From positions 558,001 to 622,000 of the forward strand of contig NZ_JALIFO010000006.1 in assembly GCF_022867805.1 (NCBI RefSeq): a stretch of DNA of 64,000 nt, in the 5' to 3' direction. Below the pieces are notes generated by a model, which was given only the letters and a program-made list of their open reading frames with translations, searched no databases and was not told where the DNA came from. Numbering within the stretch: position 1 is the stretch's first letter; the number at the start of each line of letters is the position of its first letter. A program made the translations under genes and the position numbers. Of the stretch, positions 16,511 through 24,291 are shown piece by piece. The stretch comes from Cuneatibacter sp. NSJ-177. Its GTDB lineage: Bacteria > Bacillota > Clostridia > Lachnospirales > Lachnospiraceae.

Positions 16511-17394
16511 ATCGGGAATTGACGAAAGCACTGTGGAGCGATGCGCTGGAGTTTTTCCGACAGGCCGGGGAGAACCGGGTAGAGCCTTCCTATGCTCTGC
16601 GCGAAGACCTGGCCGGTCTTCGGATCTATGAGGAACCGATTTTTGCAGTGGCCGGCGCCGGAGATGTGATGTTTGAGGGTTTGAAACAGGAACATGCCAT
16701 TGGACCTCACTATTTGACGCCGAAAGAATGGCTGCCCTCTGCGCTTACCGTAGTGGCCTATTTCCTGCCGTTTTCTGAGACGGTCCGCCGCAGCAACCGG
16801 ATCCATCCTTCCCACCCATCCACCGAATGGCAGCACGGGCGGATTGAAGGCGAGCTGATGAATACGGTGTTTCGCCGTTACATCGCAGCCTGGCTGAGGG
16901 AGCAGGGATTTGAAAGCCTGATTCCCGGAGAGGATCCCCGCTATCAGGTGCGCGAGCCGGTCAGCAGTAATTGGTCGGAGCGGCATGCGGCTTATATCGC
17001 GGGGCTGGGAACCTTCGGGATGTCTAAGGGCTTGATTACAGAGAAGGGAATTGCCGGGAGAGTGGGGACTGTGATCACCTCGGCTCCTCTCGCGGTGACA
17101 GAGCGGCCCTACCATGATCTCTATGAGTACTGCAATCGCTGCGGCGCTTGTGCGAGGCGCTGTCCGGCGGGCGCTATCACTCCGGGACCCAACCTGCATA
17201 GCTGTAAGAGCAATCCAGCCTGCGGAGATTTTTTACAGCCGCTGAAAGATTGGTCAGCCGCAGGAGGCGACACGAGACCGCCGGAGGAGCAGGACGAATA
17301 TCGCCCGGAAAAAATGAGAATTCGTTTTGGATGCGGGAAATGCCAGGCGGGCGTGCCCTGCGAAAGCCGGATTCCAAGACAAAGAAGCGAATAG
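16507..17394 (+). CDS. QueG-like 4Fe-4S reductase
   Basis: 295 residues from GTG 16507, which overlaps the preceding stop (GTGA) and has GGAGG ten bases upstream. A dicluster ferredoxin region, CNRCGACARRCPAGAI (about 213-228), is followed by further cysteines HSCKSNPAC and FGCGKCQAGVPC, as in the epoxyqueuosine-reductase/4Fe-4S double-cluster group. It is shorter than true QueG and lacks the HEAT-like C-terminus, so epoxyqueuosine reduction is not assured. Cytoplasmic. A terminator-like structure follows. Confidence 0.78.
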   Translation: MNRELTKALWSDALEFFRQAGENRVEPSYALREDLAGLRIYEEPIFAVAGAGDVMFEGLKQEHAIGPHYLTPKEWLPSALTVVAYFLPFSETVRRSNRIHPSHPSTEWQHGRIEGELMNTVFRRYIAAWLREQGFESLIPGEDPRYQVREPVSSNWSERHAAYIAGLGTFGMSKGLITEKGIAGRVGTVITSAPLAVTERPYHDLYEYCNRCGACARRCPAGAITPGPNLHSCKSNPACGDFLQPLKDWSAAGGDTRPPEEQDEYRPEKMRIRFGCGKCQAGVPCESRIPRQRSE

Positions 17395-17412
17395 ATTTTC
17401 CGGGATGAAAAG

Positions 17413-17488
17413 AAAGGGCATTGTAAAACCGTAGGTCAGAAGCAGCCGGAGCGGCGGTTCCTGAGAGGTGGTCTGCAATGCCCTTTTG
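17413..17488 (+). terminator. Long-loop terminator-like hairpin
   Basis: Perfect 11-bp arms: AAAGGGCATTG (17413-17423) and CAATGCCCTTT (17476-17486), with a 52-nt loop that contains an inner ACCG/CGGT stem; a T follows. Same design as 3682 and 62959. Confidence 0.6.
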
Positions 17489-17586
17489 AGGTTTTGACGT
17501 GAAAACGGGTTCTAATCAAAATTTATCAGAGGCAGGAGATCTTTGGAATGAGGTTTTCACTGTCTCGCTGAACGTTCCCATGTAGG

Positions 17587-18852
17587 TCAGGCGCGCTCGG
17601 CAATTTTGCTGACGCCGACAAAAATTTCCGATATTTTAAACCAGGTTGCGTAATCGGTGATGCCTGTGGCAGGCAGGCCGAACACCGACTGAAATTCCCG
17701 CACGGCGTTTTTGGTCGCTTCCCCGTACATCCCGTCTACGGTAATGCTGGGGATTGCGGGATAAGCGGTGCCGATCGTGTTCAGCTGTTCCTGGAGCTGA
17801 TAGACTTTCTGGCCGGATGAACCAATGTCCAGGTTGGTGCCGGGCCAAGAGTACGGAATACCGGCGATTTCCTCCGCTGTGTTGATATAAATGGAGCTTC
17901 CATAATAATTTCTCAGGATATCGATCGCCGAATAACCTTGGTCTCCCAGGGCCTTGGATCCCCACTGGCTCAGCCAGTTGGGACAGGTTACGTTTTTTCC
18001 GTCGCAGTATTGGGTGAAGATCGGCTGTTTCACATTAGGCCGGGAGAGATAGGCGGTGAAAATCTCATCAACCACTTCCGAGATACTGTCAAAAACCGGC
18101 CGGCCAAATACGTATTTTTGATCGTAGGCCGTGGATGTGGTGATGGTGAAGTCAAATCCTTTATTTCGATACCATTCTGTGTAGACCCGGTTCAATGTGA
18201 ACGACATGATGGCCAGCACATTGGCGGTGATGGTGGACCGGGGCCAGGTGGAGTAGATTTCACTGCTGGCTACATTTTTAATGTAGTCCTTATAGGGGAC
18301 GAAGTAGTCGGGCGCGGAGCTGTTGGTAGGGACGCCGTCATGAACGACAACGGTTTCCGGCACAACGACCCGGCTGAGGACGATCTCTCCGGTTTCGTTC
18401 ACTGGTTTGATTTCTTCTTCCGCAATTTTAGGAGGAAAATCGCCGAACAATGTATTGGGCGGAATCACAATCGAAGAGGGCGCTTCCACCGAGCCCAGAG
18501 GCCGGAGAATCGCCGTCTGGATGGATTTTTGTCCGGAGAATACCTCGGAACCCTGAATCGTCAGAGTCTGATAGCCCTCCGCCCGGACAAACAGGCTGTA
18601 CTCGGAATAGGGCTGAATGTCTCCCGGTTCCATACTGAGCTCCACCGGAGGCGCCGGCAGGGAAATGATCTCGGTCTGGCCGGAGGTGTCGGTGGACAGT
18701 GATTCGGTCACGGGAGCCGCCTCTATTTCCTGAGTCGGCTGGATTTCCACCTGGGCCCCGGATATGGGAAGTCCGGTGAAATCGGATAGGACGGTTACCT
18801 GAAAAGTGCCGGAATCCAGCAGCTCCTGACTGGTTAGGATAGGATAAGCCAT
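17587..18852 (-). CDS. SpoIID-like protein with peptidoglycan-binding domain
   Basis: 421 residues, no signal peptide. Residues about 14-120 form a beta-rich carboxypeptidase-regulatory-like segment (FQVTVLSDFTGLPISGA). About 185-335 resembles SpoIID/LytB (VPYKDYIKNVASSEIYSTWP, then repeated aromatic segments), the fold of a sporulation lytic transglycosylase. Residues about 345-415 are a PG_binding_1 domain (DIGSSGQKVYQLQEQLN, VDGMYGEATKNAV). A wall-remodelling or spore-coat/cortex role is inferred; the lack of a signal peptide suits a spore protein made in the mother cell. AAGGAAG precedes the start. CATAGACTA upstream fits a sigma-K -10 pattern, but I find no matching -35. Confidence 0.75.
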   Translation of the reverse strand: MAYPILTSQELLDSGTFQVTVLSDFTGLPISGAQVEIQPTQEIEAAPVTESLSTDTSGQTEIISLPAPPVELSMEPGDIQPYSEYSLFVRAEGYQTLTIQGSEVFSGQKSIQTAILRPLGSVEAPSSIVIPPNTLFGDFPPKIAEEEIKPVNETGEIVLSRVVVPETVVVHDGVPTNSSAPDYFVPYKDYIKNVASSEIYSTWPRSTITANVLAIMSFTLNRVYTEWYRNKGFDFTITTSTAYDQKYVFGRPVFDSISEVVDEIFTAYLSRPNVKQPIFTQYCDGKNVTCPNWLSQWGSKALGDQGYSAIDILRNYYGSSIYINTAEEIAGIPYSWPGTNLDIGSSGQKVYQLQEQLNTIGTAYPAIPSITVDGMYGEATKNAVREFQSVFGLPATGITDYATWFKISEIFVGVSKIAERA

Positions 18853-18941
18853 GAGAACTTCCTTATGAATATCATTATTATCTAGTCTATGATGGGGAAA
18901 GCCAGATATGATTCCGCGTGAGCAGAAAAACGGAACGGCTC

Positions 18942-18970
18942 TTGCAATCTCAGCGGGATCGGGTTATAAT
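18942..18970 (+). promoter_or_regulatory. Promoter of the DUF1275 gene
   Basis: TTGCAA (18942-18947), 17-bp spacer, perfect TATAAT (18965-18970). The expected RNA start near 18977 rules against translation from the ATG at 18979 and supports ATG 19000. Confidence 0.85.
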
Positions 18971-18999
18971 CAGGAAAAATGTTGGAAAGTGAGAGACAA

Positions 19000-19695
19000 A
19001 TGAAAAGAATTCAGTTTGGGCAGATGTCCGAGTCCCGCCAGATGGGGATTGTTTTGGCTTTGGCGGGTGGATTCATGGATGCCTATACCTATACGATCCG
19101 CGGACATGTATTTGCCAATGCACAGACTGGAAATATTGTACTGCTGGGACTCAATCTGGCGGAAAAAAACTGGGCGGGAATGTTTTCTTATCTGATTCCG
19201 ATTCTGGCGTTCTTGGCCGGGATTTTTATCGCGGAGTTTGTCAGGGGAAAGTTTCGGAACAATGCGTTTCTCCATTGGCGTCAGATCTGCGTGGCCATTG
19301 AGATCCTGCTTTTGATTGCGGTGGCGTTTCTTCCGCAGTCGATGAATATGGCGGCCAACATCACCGTATCTTTTGTCTGCGCCCTACAAGTGCAGAGTTT
19401 TCGGAAACTCAATGGAATTGTCTGTGCGACCACCATGTGCACCGGAAATCTGCGGAGCGGGGCGGACCTCCTCTGTCAGTATTTCCGCACAAAAGACGTT
19501 TCCTTGCGCAGAAAAGGAATGCAGTATTTTCTCGTGGACGCCATTTTTTTGCTGGGAGCCGTGACAGGCGTCCTCTGTACGAACGGAATGCGGGAGAGAT
19601 CTATGCTGATTTGCTGCGGGATTTTGCTGGTTGGCTTTCTGATTATGTTTATCCGGGAGGATTTGCCTCTGGCGGAGGAGAGGGCCAGGGACTAG
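19000..19695 (+). CDS. DUF1275 (YoaK) family membrane protein
   Basis: 231 residues from ATG 19000, preceded by GGAAAGTGAG; the ATG at 18979 would sit at the transcript's first bases. Six hydrophobic segments and the family's signature near the start, GGFMDAYTY and HVFANAQTGNIV. DUF1275/YoaK proteins are conserved but uncharacterised membrane proteins, often guessed to be transporters. Monocistronic. I can say nothing about substrate. Confidence 0.85.
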   Translation: MKRIQFGQMSESRQMGIVLALAGGFMDAYTYTIRGHVFANAQTGNIVLLGLNLAEKNWAGMFSYLIPILAFLAGIFIAEFVRGKFRNNAFLHWRQICVAIEILLLIAVAFLPQSMNMAANITVSFVCALQVQSFRKLNGIVCATTMCTGNLRSGADLLCQYFRTKDVSLRRKGMQYFLVDAIFLLGAVTGVLCTNGMRERSMLICCGILLVGFLIMFIREDLPLAEERARD

Positions 19696-19741
19696 GCCTG
19701 GTTCATCTCTGACGGGATCTAGGGCGGAGTCTTTTTATGCC

Positions 19742-19756
19742 ATAGGAATTTCCTAT
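19742..19756. repeat. ATAGGAATTTCCTAT palindrome, copy 2
   Basis: Palindrome built on the TAGGAAATTCC motif, just after a T run downstream of the DUF1275 gene. Confidence 0.6.
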
Positions 19757-19762
19757 CAAATG

Positions 19763-19798
19763 AAAAAAGGAGAATGCCGCCCTCTGGCAGCATTCTCC
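19763..19798 (-). terminator. Terminator of hsp20
   Basis: 13-bp stem (19769-19781 with 19786-19798) and an A run at 19763-19768, which is the T tail on the minus strand. Confidence 0.85.
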
Positions 19799-19831
19799 GA
19801 AATGTAAGGAATGGATGATCGAGAAAAGGTC

Positions 19832-20269
19832 TTAGCCCTCGATGGAAATATATTTGCTCTGTTCCGGCTGGGGAGCGGGCTGTTTCGGGAAGACGAGGGT
19901 CAGGATGCCGTTTTCAAAACGGGCCTGAATATCCTCCTGGCGCAGAGCCTCTCCAATATAGAAACTTCTGGCGCAGCTGCCGGCATAGCGTTCCTGCCGC
20001 AGGAAGCCGTTTTCCTCTTCTCTGCTTTCTTCGCTGCCGATGGCCTGGACGGTCAGCGTGCCGTTTTCCAGCTTCACGGAAATATTTTCTTTTTTATAGC
20101 CGGGAAGCTCCATATCTAATACATAATTGTCGCCTTTTTCACGGATATCGGTGCGCATCACGCTGACCTTCCGGGCATTTGCCTTTTCCGGAGCCGTGCG
20201 GGTGCTGTTCCACGGATCTTTCATCCAATCGTCCAATAAACTTTCGCCAAAGAATCTAGGGATTAACAT
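19832..20269 (-). CDS. hsp20: Small heat-shock protein, Hsp20 family
   Basis: 145 residues, normal length. Residues about 35-135 are an alpha-crystallin domain: the MELPGYKKENISVKL strand region and the closing GILTLVFPK, with the family's G-x-L motif. Small heat-shock proteins hold unfolding proteins for later refolding by DnaK/ClpB. A CIRCE operator overlaps its promoter, so it belongs to the HrcA regulon although no other heat-shock gene is nearby. Confidence 0.93.
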   Translation of the reverse strand: MLIPRFFGESLLDDWMKDPWNSTRTAPEKANARKVSVMRTDIREKGDNYVLDMELPGYKKENISVKLENGTLTVQAIGSEESREEENGFLRQERYAGSCARSFYIGEALRQEDIQARFENGILTLVFPKQPAPQPEQSKYISIEG

Positions 20270-20344
20270 GATTTATCCTCCTTATTATCGTCAGGCAACC
20301 TCAATTGACCGCCCTGTAATTGTTTGTTTTTCTCTTACGGCATC

Positions 20345-20373
20345 AGTATAGTACGGATTGTTAGCACTGTCAA
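20345..20373 (-). promoter_or_regulatory. Promoter of hsp20
   Basis: On the minus strand a perfect TTGACA (20373-20368), 17-bp spacer and TATACT (20350-20345). The -35 lies within the CIRCE element. Confidence 0.88.
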
Positions 20374-20387
20374 GAGGTGAGTGCTAA
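20361..20387. promoter_or_regulatory. CIRCE operator (HrcA site)
   Basis: TTAGCACTG - 9 nt - GAGTGCTAA, matching the CIRCE consensus in 17 of 18 arm positions (the ninth base of the left arm is G, not C). It overlaps the hsp20 -35, as expected for repression by HrcA. Confidence 0.93.
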
Positions 20388-20450
20388 TTTTAGAAAATGT
20401 TTAGAAAGAAAAAGAAAACCGGAAGAAACCATAAGAAATCGGGGAAACAG

Positions 20451-20480
20451 TTGCTTTCAAAAGAGAGGACATGCTATAAT
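20451..20480 (+). promoter_or_regulatory. Promoter of the flavoprotein gene
   Basis: TTGCTT (20451-20456), 18-bp spacer, TATAAT (20475-20480) with extended TGC. Confidence 0.75.
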
Positions 20481-20568
20481 AGGAATACTTGACGGACGGT
20501 TTTTGACCGGATGAGAACGTATGCCGTGTGATCTTGGAATCTTTTACAGGGCAGAAGGAGGAAGGAAG

Positions 20569-21213
20569 ATGAAAGTATTATTGATCAACGGGAGCCCTCA
20601 TGCCGGCGGCTGTATCTATACGGCTTTGTCGGAATTTGCCGGGCAACTGCAAAAATATGGGGTGGAGACCGAGATTTTTCAGATTGGAAAGGAACCGGTC
20701 CGAGGCTGCATCGACTGTAAAGGCTGCTGGGGAAAAGGGCGCTGCGTGTTTGACGACAAGGTGAATGTGTGCATTGACAAGATCATCGAGGCGGACGGCC
20801 TGGTGGTTGGATCTCCGGTTTACTTTTCCGGGATTACCGGGAGTCTGAAATGTCTGCTGGACCGTGTCTTCTACGATGCCAAACGGCTGTTTTCCTATAA
20901 GCCCGCCGCCGCTGTGGTGAGCTGCCGTAGGGGAGGCGCCGGGGCGGCTTTTGAACAGATCAATAAGTACTTTACGATTTCCTCCATGCCGGTGGTGTCG
21001 TCTCAGTATTGGAACAGTGTCCATGGGGATACCCCGGAAGAGGTGAAGGCAGACCTGGAAGGCATGCAGACGCTGCGGATGGCCGCCGACAATATGGCCT
21101 GGCTGTTACAGTCCATCGCAGCGGCGAAGGAGGCCGGGGTGAAGCTGCCGGAAAAAGAAAAACGGGTGAAGACCAATTTTTACAAACCGGAATTGCCCCA
21201 GGTTACGGAGTAG
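20569..21213 (+). CDS. Iron-sulfur flavoprotein / NAD(P)H-dependent FMN reductase
   Basis: 214 residues from ATG 20569 (GAAGGAGGAAG upstream). Flavodoxin-like fold with LLINGSPHAGG as the FMN-phosphate loop at the N-terminus. GCIDCKGCWGKGRC (about residues 44-57) has the compact C-x2-C-x2-C-x5-C spacing of archaeal and clostridial iron-sulfur flavoproteins, which bind a [4Fe-4S] cluster and pass electrons to small acceptors. GSPVYFSGITG is the second FMN loop. Electron donor and acceptor are unknown. The CPBP gene follows after 92 bp and may be cotranscribed. Confidence 0.87.
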   Translation: MKVLLINGSPHAGGCIYTALSEFAGQLQKYGVETEIFQIGKEPVRGCIDCKGCWGKGRCVFDDKVNVCIDKIIEADGLVVGSPVYFSGITGSLKCLLDRVFYDAKRLFSYKPAAAVVSCRRGGAGAAFEQINKYFTISSMPVVSSQYWNSVHGDTPEEVKADLEGMQTLRMAADNMAWLLQSIAAAKEAGVKLPEKEKRVKTNFYKPELPQVTE

Positions 21214-21305
21214 TCGCGCGGTAGCCCGGCGGTGGGAGAATGTGTGCGCTTTGCCGGAGGCAAAGGAAGAGAGAAATAGGAATTAGGAAGAGAGAAAGAG
21301 TACGA

Positions 21306-22184
21306 ATGGAAACAGAAGGACGAAAGATGTGGAGGGCGCTGTATCCGGCTCTGGCTTATTGGGGAGTTTCCATGTTGGTCTCCATGCTGTTCAGCGCAGG
21401 CATCCTTGCTTATGTCATCTCCCAAAACGGATTGATGAGCGTGGATTCACTGATCGAACAAGCCGTGCTTGTCATGTCGGATTACATGTATGAAATGAAT
21501 ATTGCCAGCGCCTTGGCGGGCCTGCCTTTGATGCTGTTGTTCCGGCGCTGGGATAAGAAGCGGGCTGCCCATATGGGAGGAGAGCGCCGGTTCGAGAAGG
21601 TAAAGCCTGGGGAGTATGTTCCGGTTTTGATTCTCGGAGTATCCGCCTGTATCCTGCTGAATAACCTGATGAACCTCAGCGGCCTGATGGGGGTGTACCA
21701 GGAAACCGCGGACGAGCTGAGCGGCGTCCTCTATCAGGGACACCTGGCGGTTGAGATTCTGGGCGTCGGCCTCCTGGTCCCGGCAGTGGAGGAGCTGGTG
21801 TTCCGCGGGCTTACGATGACGCGGATGGAAGAATACTGGGGCAAACGAAATGCAATCCTCCTTTCCGCCTTTCTCTTTGCCGCTATCCACGGAAATATCC
21901 TGCAGGGCCTCTATACCCTGCCTTTGGGGCTGCTGCTTGCTTATGTGTATGCCAAATACCGCTCTTTGGCCGCGCCGGTTTTATTCCATATTGCGGCCAA
22001 TCTGATCTCGGTTACGGCATCGGAGCTGGGATACCTGGATTTCATGGCAAAATCCGAACCGCTCTACTGGGCGATCACGGTGGGCATGGCGGTGGTGGTG
22101 CTGGCTGCGCTCTATGCGATCCAGAACCGCATCTTTGTGAAAGAGATTACCAAACAGCCGGAAGCTCCTTCGGATGGCATTTGA
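21306..22184 (+). CDS. CPBP-family intramembrane metalloprotease
   Basis: 292 residues from ATG 21306; ATG 21327 has a slightly better site (AGAAGGA six bases upstream) and would remove seven residues. About eight hydrophobic segments. The Abi/CPBP motifs are present: EELVFRG (EExxxR), FLFAAIHGN (FxxxH) and HIAANL (HxxxN-like). Family members cleave prenylated or other membrane substrates, or act in bacteriocin immunity. The gene ends inside the 3' end of the convergent lipid kinase, a 38-bp overlap. Confidence 0.88.
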   Translation: METEGRKMWRALYPALAYWGVSMLVSMLFSAGILAYVISQNGLMSVDSLIEQAVLVMSDYMYEMNIASALAGLPLMLLFRRWDKKRAAHMGGERRFEKVKPGEYVPVLILGVSACILLNNLMNLSGLMGVYQETADELSGVLYQGHLAVEILGVGLLVPAVEELVFRGLTMTRMEEYWGKRNAILLSAFLFAAIHGNILQGLYTLPLGLLLAYVYAKYRSLAAPVLFHIAANLISVTASELGYLDFMAKSEPLYWAITVGMAVVVLAALYAIQNRIFVKEITKQPEAPSDGI

Positions 22185-23079
22185 TGTCCATCCCACGGTA
22201 ATAGCCGAGCACTTCTCCGTCGGTGTGAAGCGGCAGCGGCGTGTTTAGGCGAAGCGAGGCCTCCCGGCAGCGGATCTGCCGGACGCCGCGAAGCCGGACG
22301 TGGCGGCCGCCCAGCAGGGCGAAGAGAAGGACAAGGGTGAAACGGAGTCTGGATTTTGCGGTTACGACGCACAAATCCAGATATCCGTCATCAGCCTCTG
22401 CTCCGGGGGCAAAAGGAAAGCCGCCGCCTTCGTAGGGAAGGTTGTGGCAGGAAACGAAGGCGATATTTTTGAGCGGGATCGTTTCCCCGCCCTCTATTTT
22501 TAAGGTTCCGTCGGTGAGACGGCAGAGGATAATCTGTTTGATTCCGATCAGAAGGTAGGAGATTTTACCGAGATGAAGGGCGTTAAACAGATTTTTTACT
22601 TTGGTTTTATTGATATTATGACAGACAGCCGCGTCGTACCCCATTCCGCAGCTGACGAGAAAACGGCGGGAGGCTGGCCGGTTTTCTTCTCCGTAGAGGA
22701 CAGCGCCGTAATCCAACTGGTAAAAATATTTGGGGTTCAGGATGTGATCCAGAGCCTGTTTGGGCTCCGGTGGCAGTTTCATGCCGCGGGCAAAGTCATT
22801 TCCGGAACCGGTGGGAAGGTAGCCGAGGATCGGGGCGTTTTCCATGTGGAAACCGTTCAGAGCCTCATTGAGGCTCCCGTCTCCGCCCATGACCGCGACG
22901 ATCGGGGCGGGATCTTCTTTTTCTTCCGTCAGCTTCGCGGCCAGCTTGATTCCGTGTCCGGGATATTCCGTGAGAACGCATTGGTAGTTCAGGTCTTTGG
23001 GAAGAGAAGCCTTCAGATCTCTCCAGATTTTTTTCCCTTTCCCGGAGCGGGAGTGGGGATTGATGATGAAACGAAGCAT
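22147..23079 (-). CDS. YegS/DgkB-type lipid kinase
   Basis: 310 residues. N-terminal diacylglycerol-kinase catalytic domain with INPHSRSGKG and VMGGDGSLNEALNG (the GGDGT-like nucleotide motif near 65), LPTGSGNDFARG, and the C-terminal beta-sandwich typical of YegS/BmrU. It probably phosphorylates diacylglycerol or a similar lipid at the inner membrane face, recycling lipid from envelope synthesis. AGGAGG precedes the start. Its last 38 bp lie over the end of the CPBP gene on the other strand. Confidence 0.88.
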   Translation of the reverse strand: MLRFIINPHSRSGKGKKIWRDLKASLPKDLNYQCVLTEYPGHGIKLAAKLTEEKEDPAPIVAVMGGDGSLNEALNGFHMENAPILGYLPTGSGNDFARGMKLPPEPKQALDHILNPKYFYQLDYGAVLYGEENRPASRRFLVSCGMGYDAAVCHNINKTKVKNLFNALHLGKISYLLIGIKQIILCRLTDGTLKIEGGETIPLKNIAFVSCHNLPYEGGGFPFAPGAEADDGYLDLCVVTAKSRLRFTLVLLFALLGGRHVRLRGVRQIRCREASLRLNTPLPLHTDGEVLGYYRGMDIKCHPKELPAVW

Positions 23080-23099
23080 AGCGAGTCCTCCTTTTGTTC

Positions 23100-23105
23100 A
23101 GTATA
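23100..23105 (-). promoter_or_regulatory. Extended -10 of the lipid kinase gene
   Basis: TGCTATACT on the minus strand, about 20 nt upstream of the start codon; no clear -35. Confidence 0.4.
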
Positions 23106-23170
23106 GCACACAGAGCGGAAAGTTGTGCCGTTTTACGAGAAAATTTTACAAAAAAAATTGCAGGAAATGC

Positions 23171-23199
23171 TTGACAATTTTACAGGAAACAAGTATACT
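23171..23199 (+). promoter_or_regulatory. Promoter of the tRNA operon
   Basis: Perfect TTGACA (23171-23176), 17-bp spacer, TATACT (23194-23199), 37 bp before tRNA-Val. Confidence 0.9.
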
Positions 23200-23236
23200 A
23201 TCTAAGCGGTCGGCAAACAAGACGAGCCGCGGACAT

Positions 23237-23309
23237 GGGGTCTTAGCTCAGCTGGGAGAGCATCTGCCTTACAAGCAGAGGGTCATAGGTTCGAGCCCTA
23301 TAGGCCCCA
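23237..23309 (+). tRNA. tRNA-Val (TAC)
   Basis: 73 nt. Seven-bp acceptor stem (23237-23243 with 23302-23308), D arm with AGCTCAGCTGGGAGAGC, anticodon loop CTTACAA with TAC at 23270-23272, T arm GGTTCGAGCC, discriminator A. CCA is not encoded. Confidence 0.96.
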
Positions 23310-23320
23310 GACCCAAATAT

Positions 23321-23394
23321 GGCGGAGTAGCTCAGTTGGCGAGAGCACACGGTTCATACCCGTGGTGTCAGGGGTTCAAATCCCTTCTCCGCTA
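23321..23394 (+). tRNA. tRNA-Met (CAT), elongator type
   Basis: 74 nt. Acceptor GGCGGAG pairs with CTCCGCT (one G-U); anticodon CAT at 23355-23357; T arm GGTTCAAATCC. The paired first acceptor position argues against the initiator tRNA; an isoleucine tRNA with modified CAT cannot be excluded. Confidence 0.92.
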
Positions 23395-23411
23395 CGCCTT
23401 ATATACAATAC

Positions 23412-23453
23412 GCCGAGACAGAGGGCAGCCCTCTTGTCTCGGCATATTTGTAT
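23412..23453 (+). terminator. Terminator of the tRNA operon
   Basis: Stem of about 14 bp with one bulge (23412-23425 with 23429-23443), followed by ATATTTGTATTT. Confidence 0.85.
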
Positions 23454-23580
23454 TTCTGACACACAAGCGTTTCCGATTGCTTTTGGCTTATCGAGCAAAT
23501 CGAAATTTTCTTGAAATGAAAATCAAAAAGACTTTATCTGCAATATTGTCCCGCATGTGGGTGCAAAATGTGTGGGATGA

Positions 23581-24240
23581 TCAGCATAGGAGATGACTTA
23601 CAGCGCACAGCGGGAAATAAAATTCCGGTATTCCGGTGGAATATGGCGCAACGTCATATTGCTGATAATAAATTACTCCATGGCAAGACTCCAAATAGAA
23701 ATTATTTTCGTCAAACGCACTTCTTGACAAAACTCTGAAATCATCAAAAAATGATCCCGGATTTGCGCTTAATCTTTCTTCAATTTGTTGATTGATACAA
23801 TTTTGAAGTTGAAATAATGAAGAAGGAAAGAGCGGGTATATGTCGTTAAGTTTTATTCTAGTACCAGTATTAAAATTCCATGTATCAGATGTTCGTTTTG
23901 TTTCTCCGTGAGCGCCGCCCATATAGGTGTAGGTGTCTGTGTAAAGGCTAACAATACATTGGGCGTTATACGTTATTTTGTATGATGAAACAAAAGTATA
24001 GCTGTTTGCCGGCTGACCCTCTTGACTGTATTTCAAGTCATTAACTGCCTGTTTAAAAAGTGTGTTTCGGCAATAATCCTCAGCTCTTTTAGCGGCACTG
24101 AAGTAATAATCATTTATGATTTGTGCAGCGGAGACATCACATGATGTATGGAAAGAGGGATAGGAAATTTTATAATCAAACACAAATGTGTTATCAAAAT
24201 ACATTTTATCTTCCAAAGTCTTTCGAGCGACAATCTGCAT
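23581..24240 (-). CDS. DUF3298/DUF4163-like protein
   Basis: 219 residues from ATG 24240 (AGAGG five bases upstream). RsiV/DUF3298-like: an N-terminal DUF4163-type part (FDYKISYPSF), GGAHGE, then FNTGTRIKLNDIYP in the C-terminal half, as in lysozyme-binding anti-sigma RsiV. It has no signal peptide or membrane anchor, unlike RsiV. The base composition is clearly AT-richer than its neighbours, suggesting later acquisition. The upstream gene encodes a zinc-ribbon/TM protein that may be a partner or the severed N-terminal half (see findings). Confidence 0.75.
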   Translation of the reverse strand: MQIVARKTLEDKMYFDNTFVFDYKISYPSFHTSCDVSAAQIINDYYFSAAKRAEDYCRNTLFKQAVNDLKYSQEGQPANSYTFVSSYKITYNAQCIVSLYTDTYTYMGGAHGETKRTSDTWNFNTGTRIKLNDIYPLFPSSLFQLQNCINQQIEERLSANPGSFFDDFRVLSRSAFDENNFYLESCHGVIYYQQYDVAPYSTGIPEFYFPLCAVSHLLC

Positions 24241-24244
24241 AACA

Positions 24245-24291
24245 GCCTCTAACGAAAGGAGTTATATTAGTCTATTCAAAAGGTTAGAGGC
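24245..24291. repeat. Inverted repeat across the junction of the two minus-strand genes
   Basis: GCCTCTAAC (24245-24253) and GTTAGAGGC (24283-24291) are perfect 9-bp arms with a 29-nt loop; one arm lies in each reading-frame end. No T run follows, so I do not call a terminator. Confidence 0.5.

Noticed and set aside
18979-18999. ATG 18979 as start of the DUF1275 gene
   Set aside because: It is only nine bases after the -10 box, at the expected transcript start; ATG 19000 has a proper ribosome binding site.
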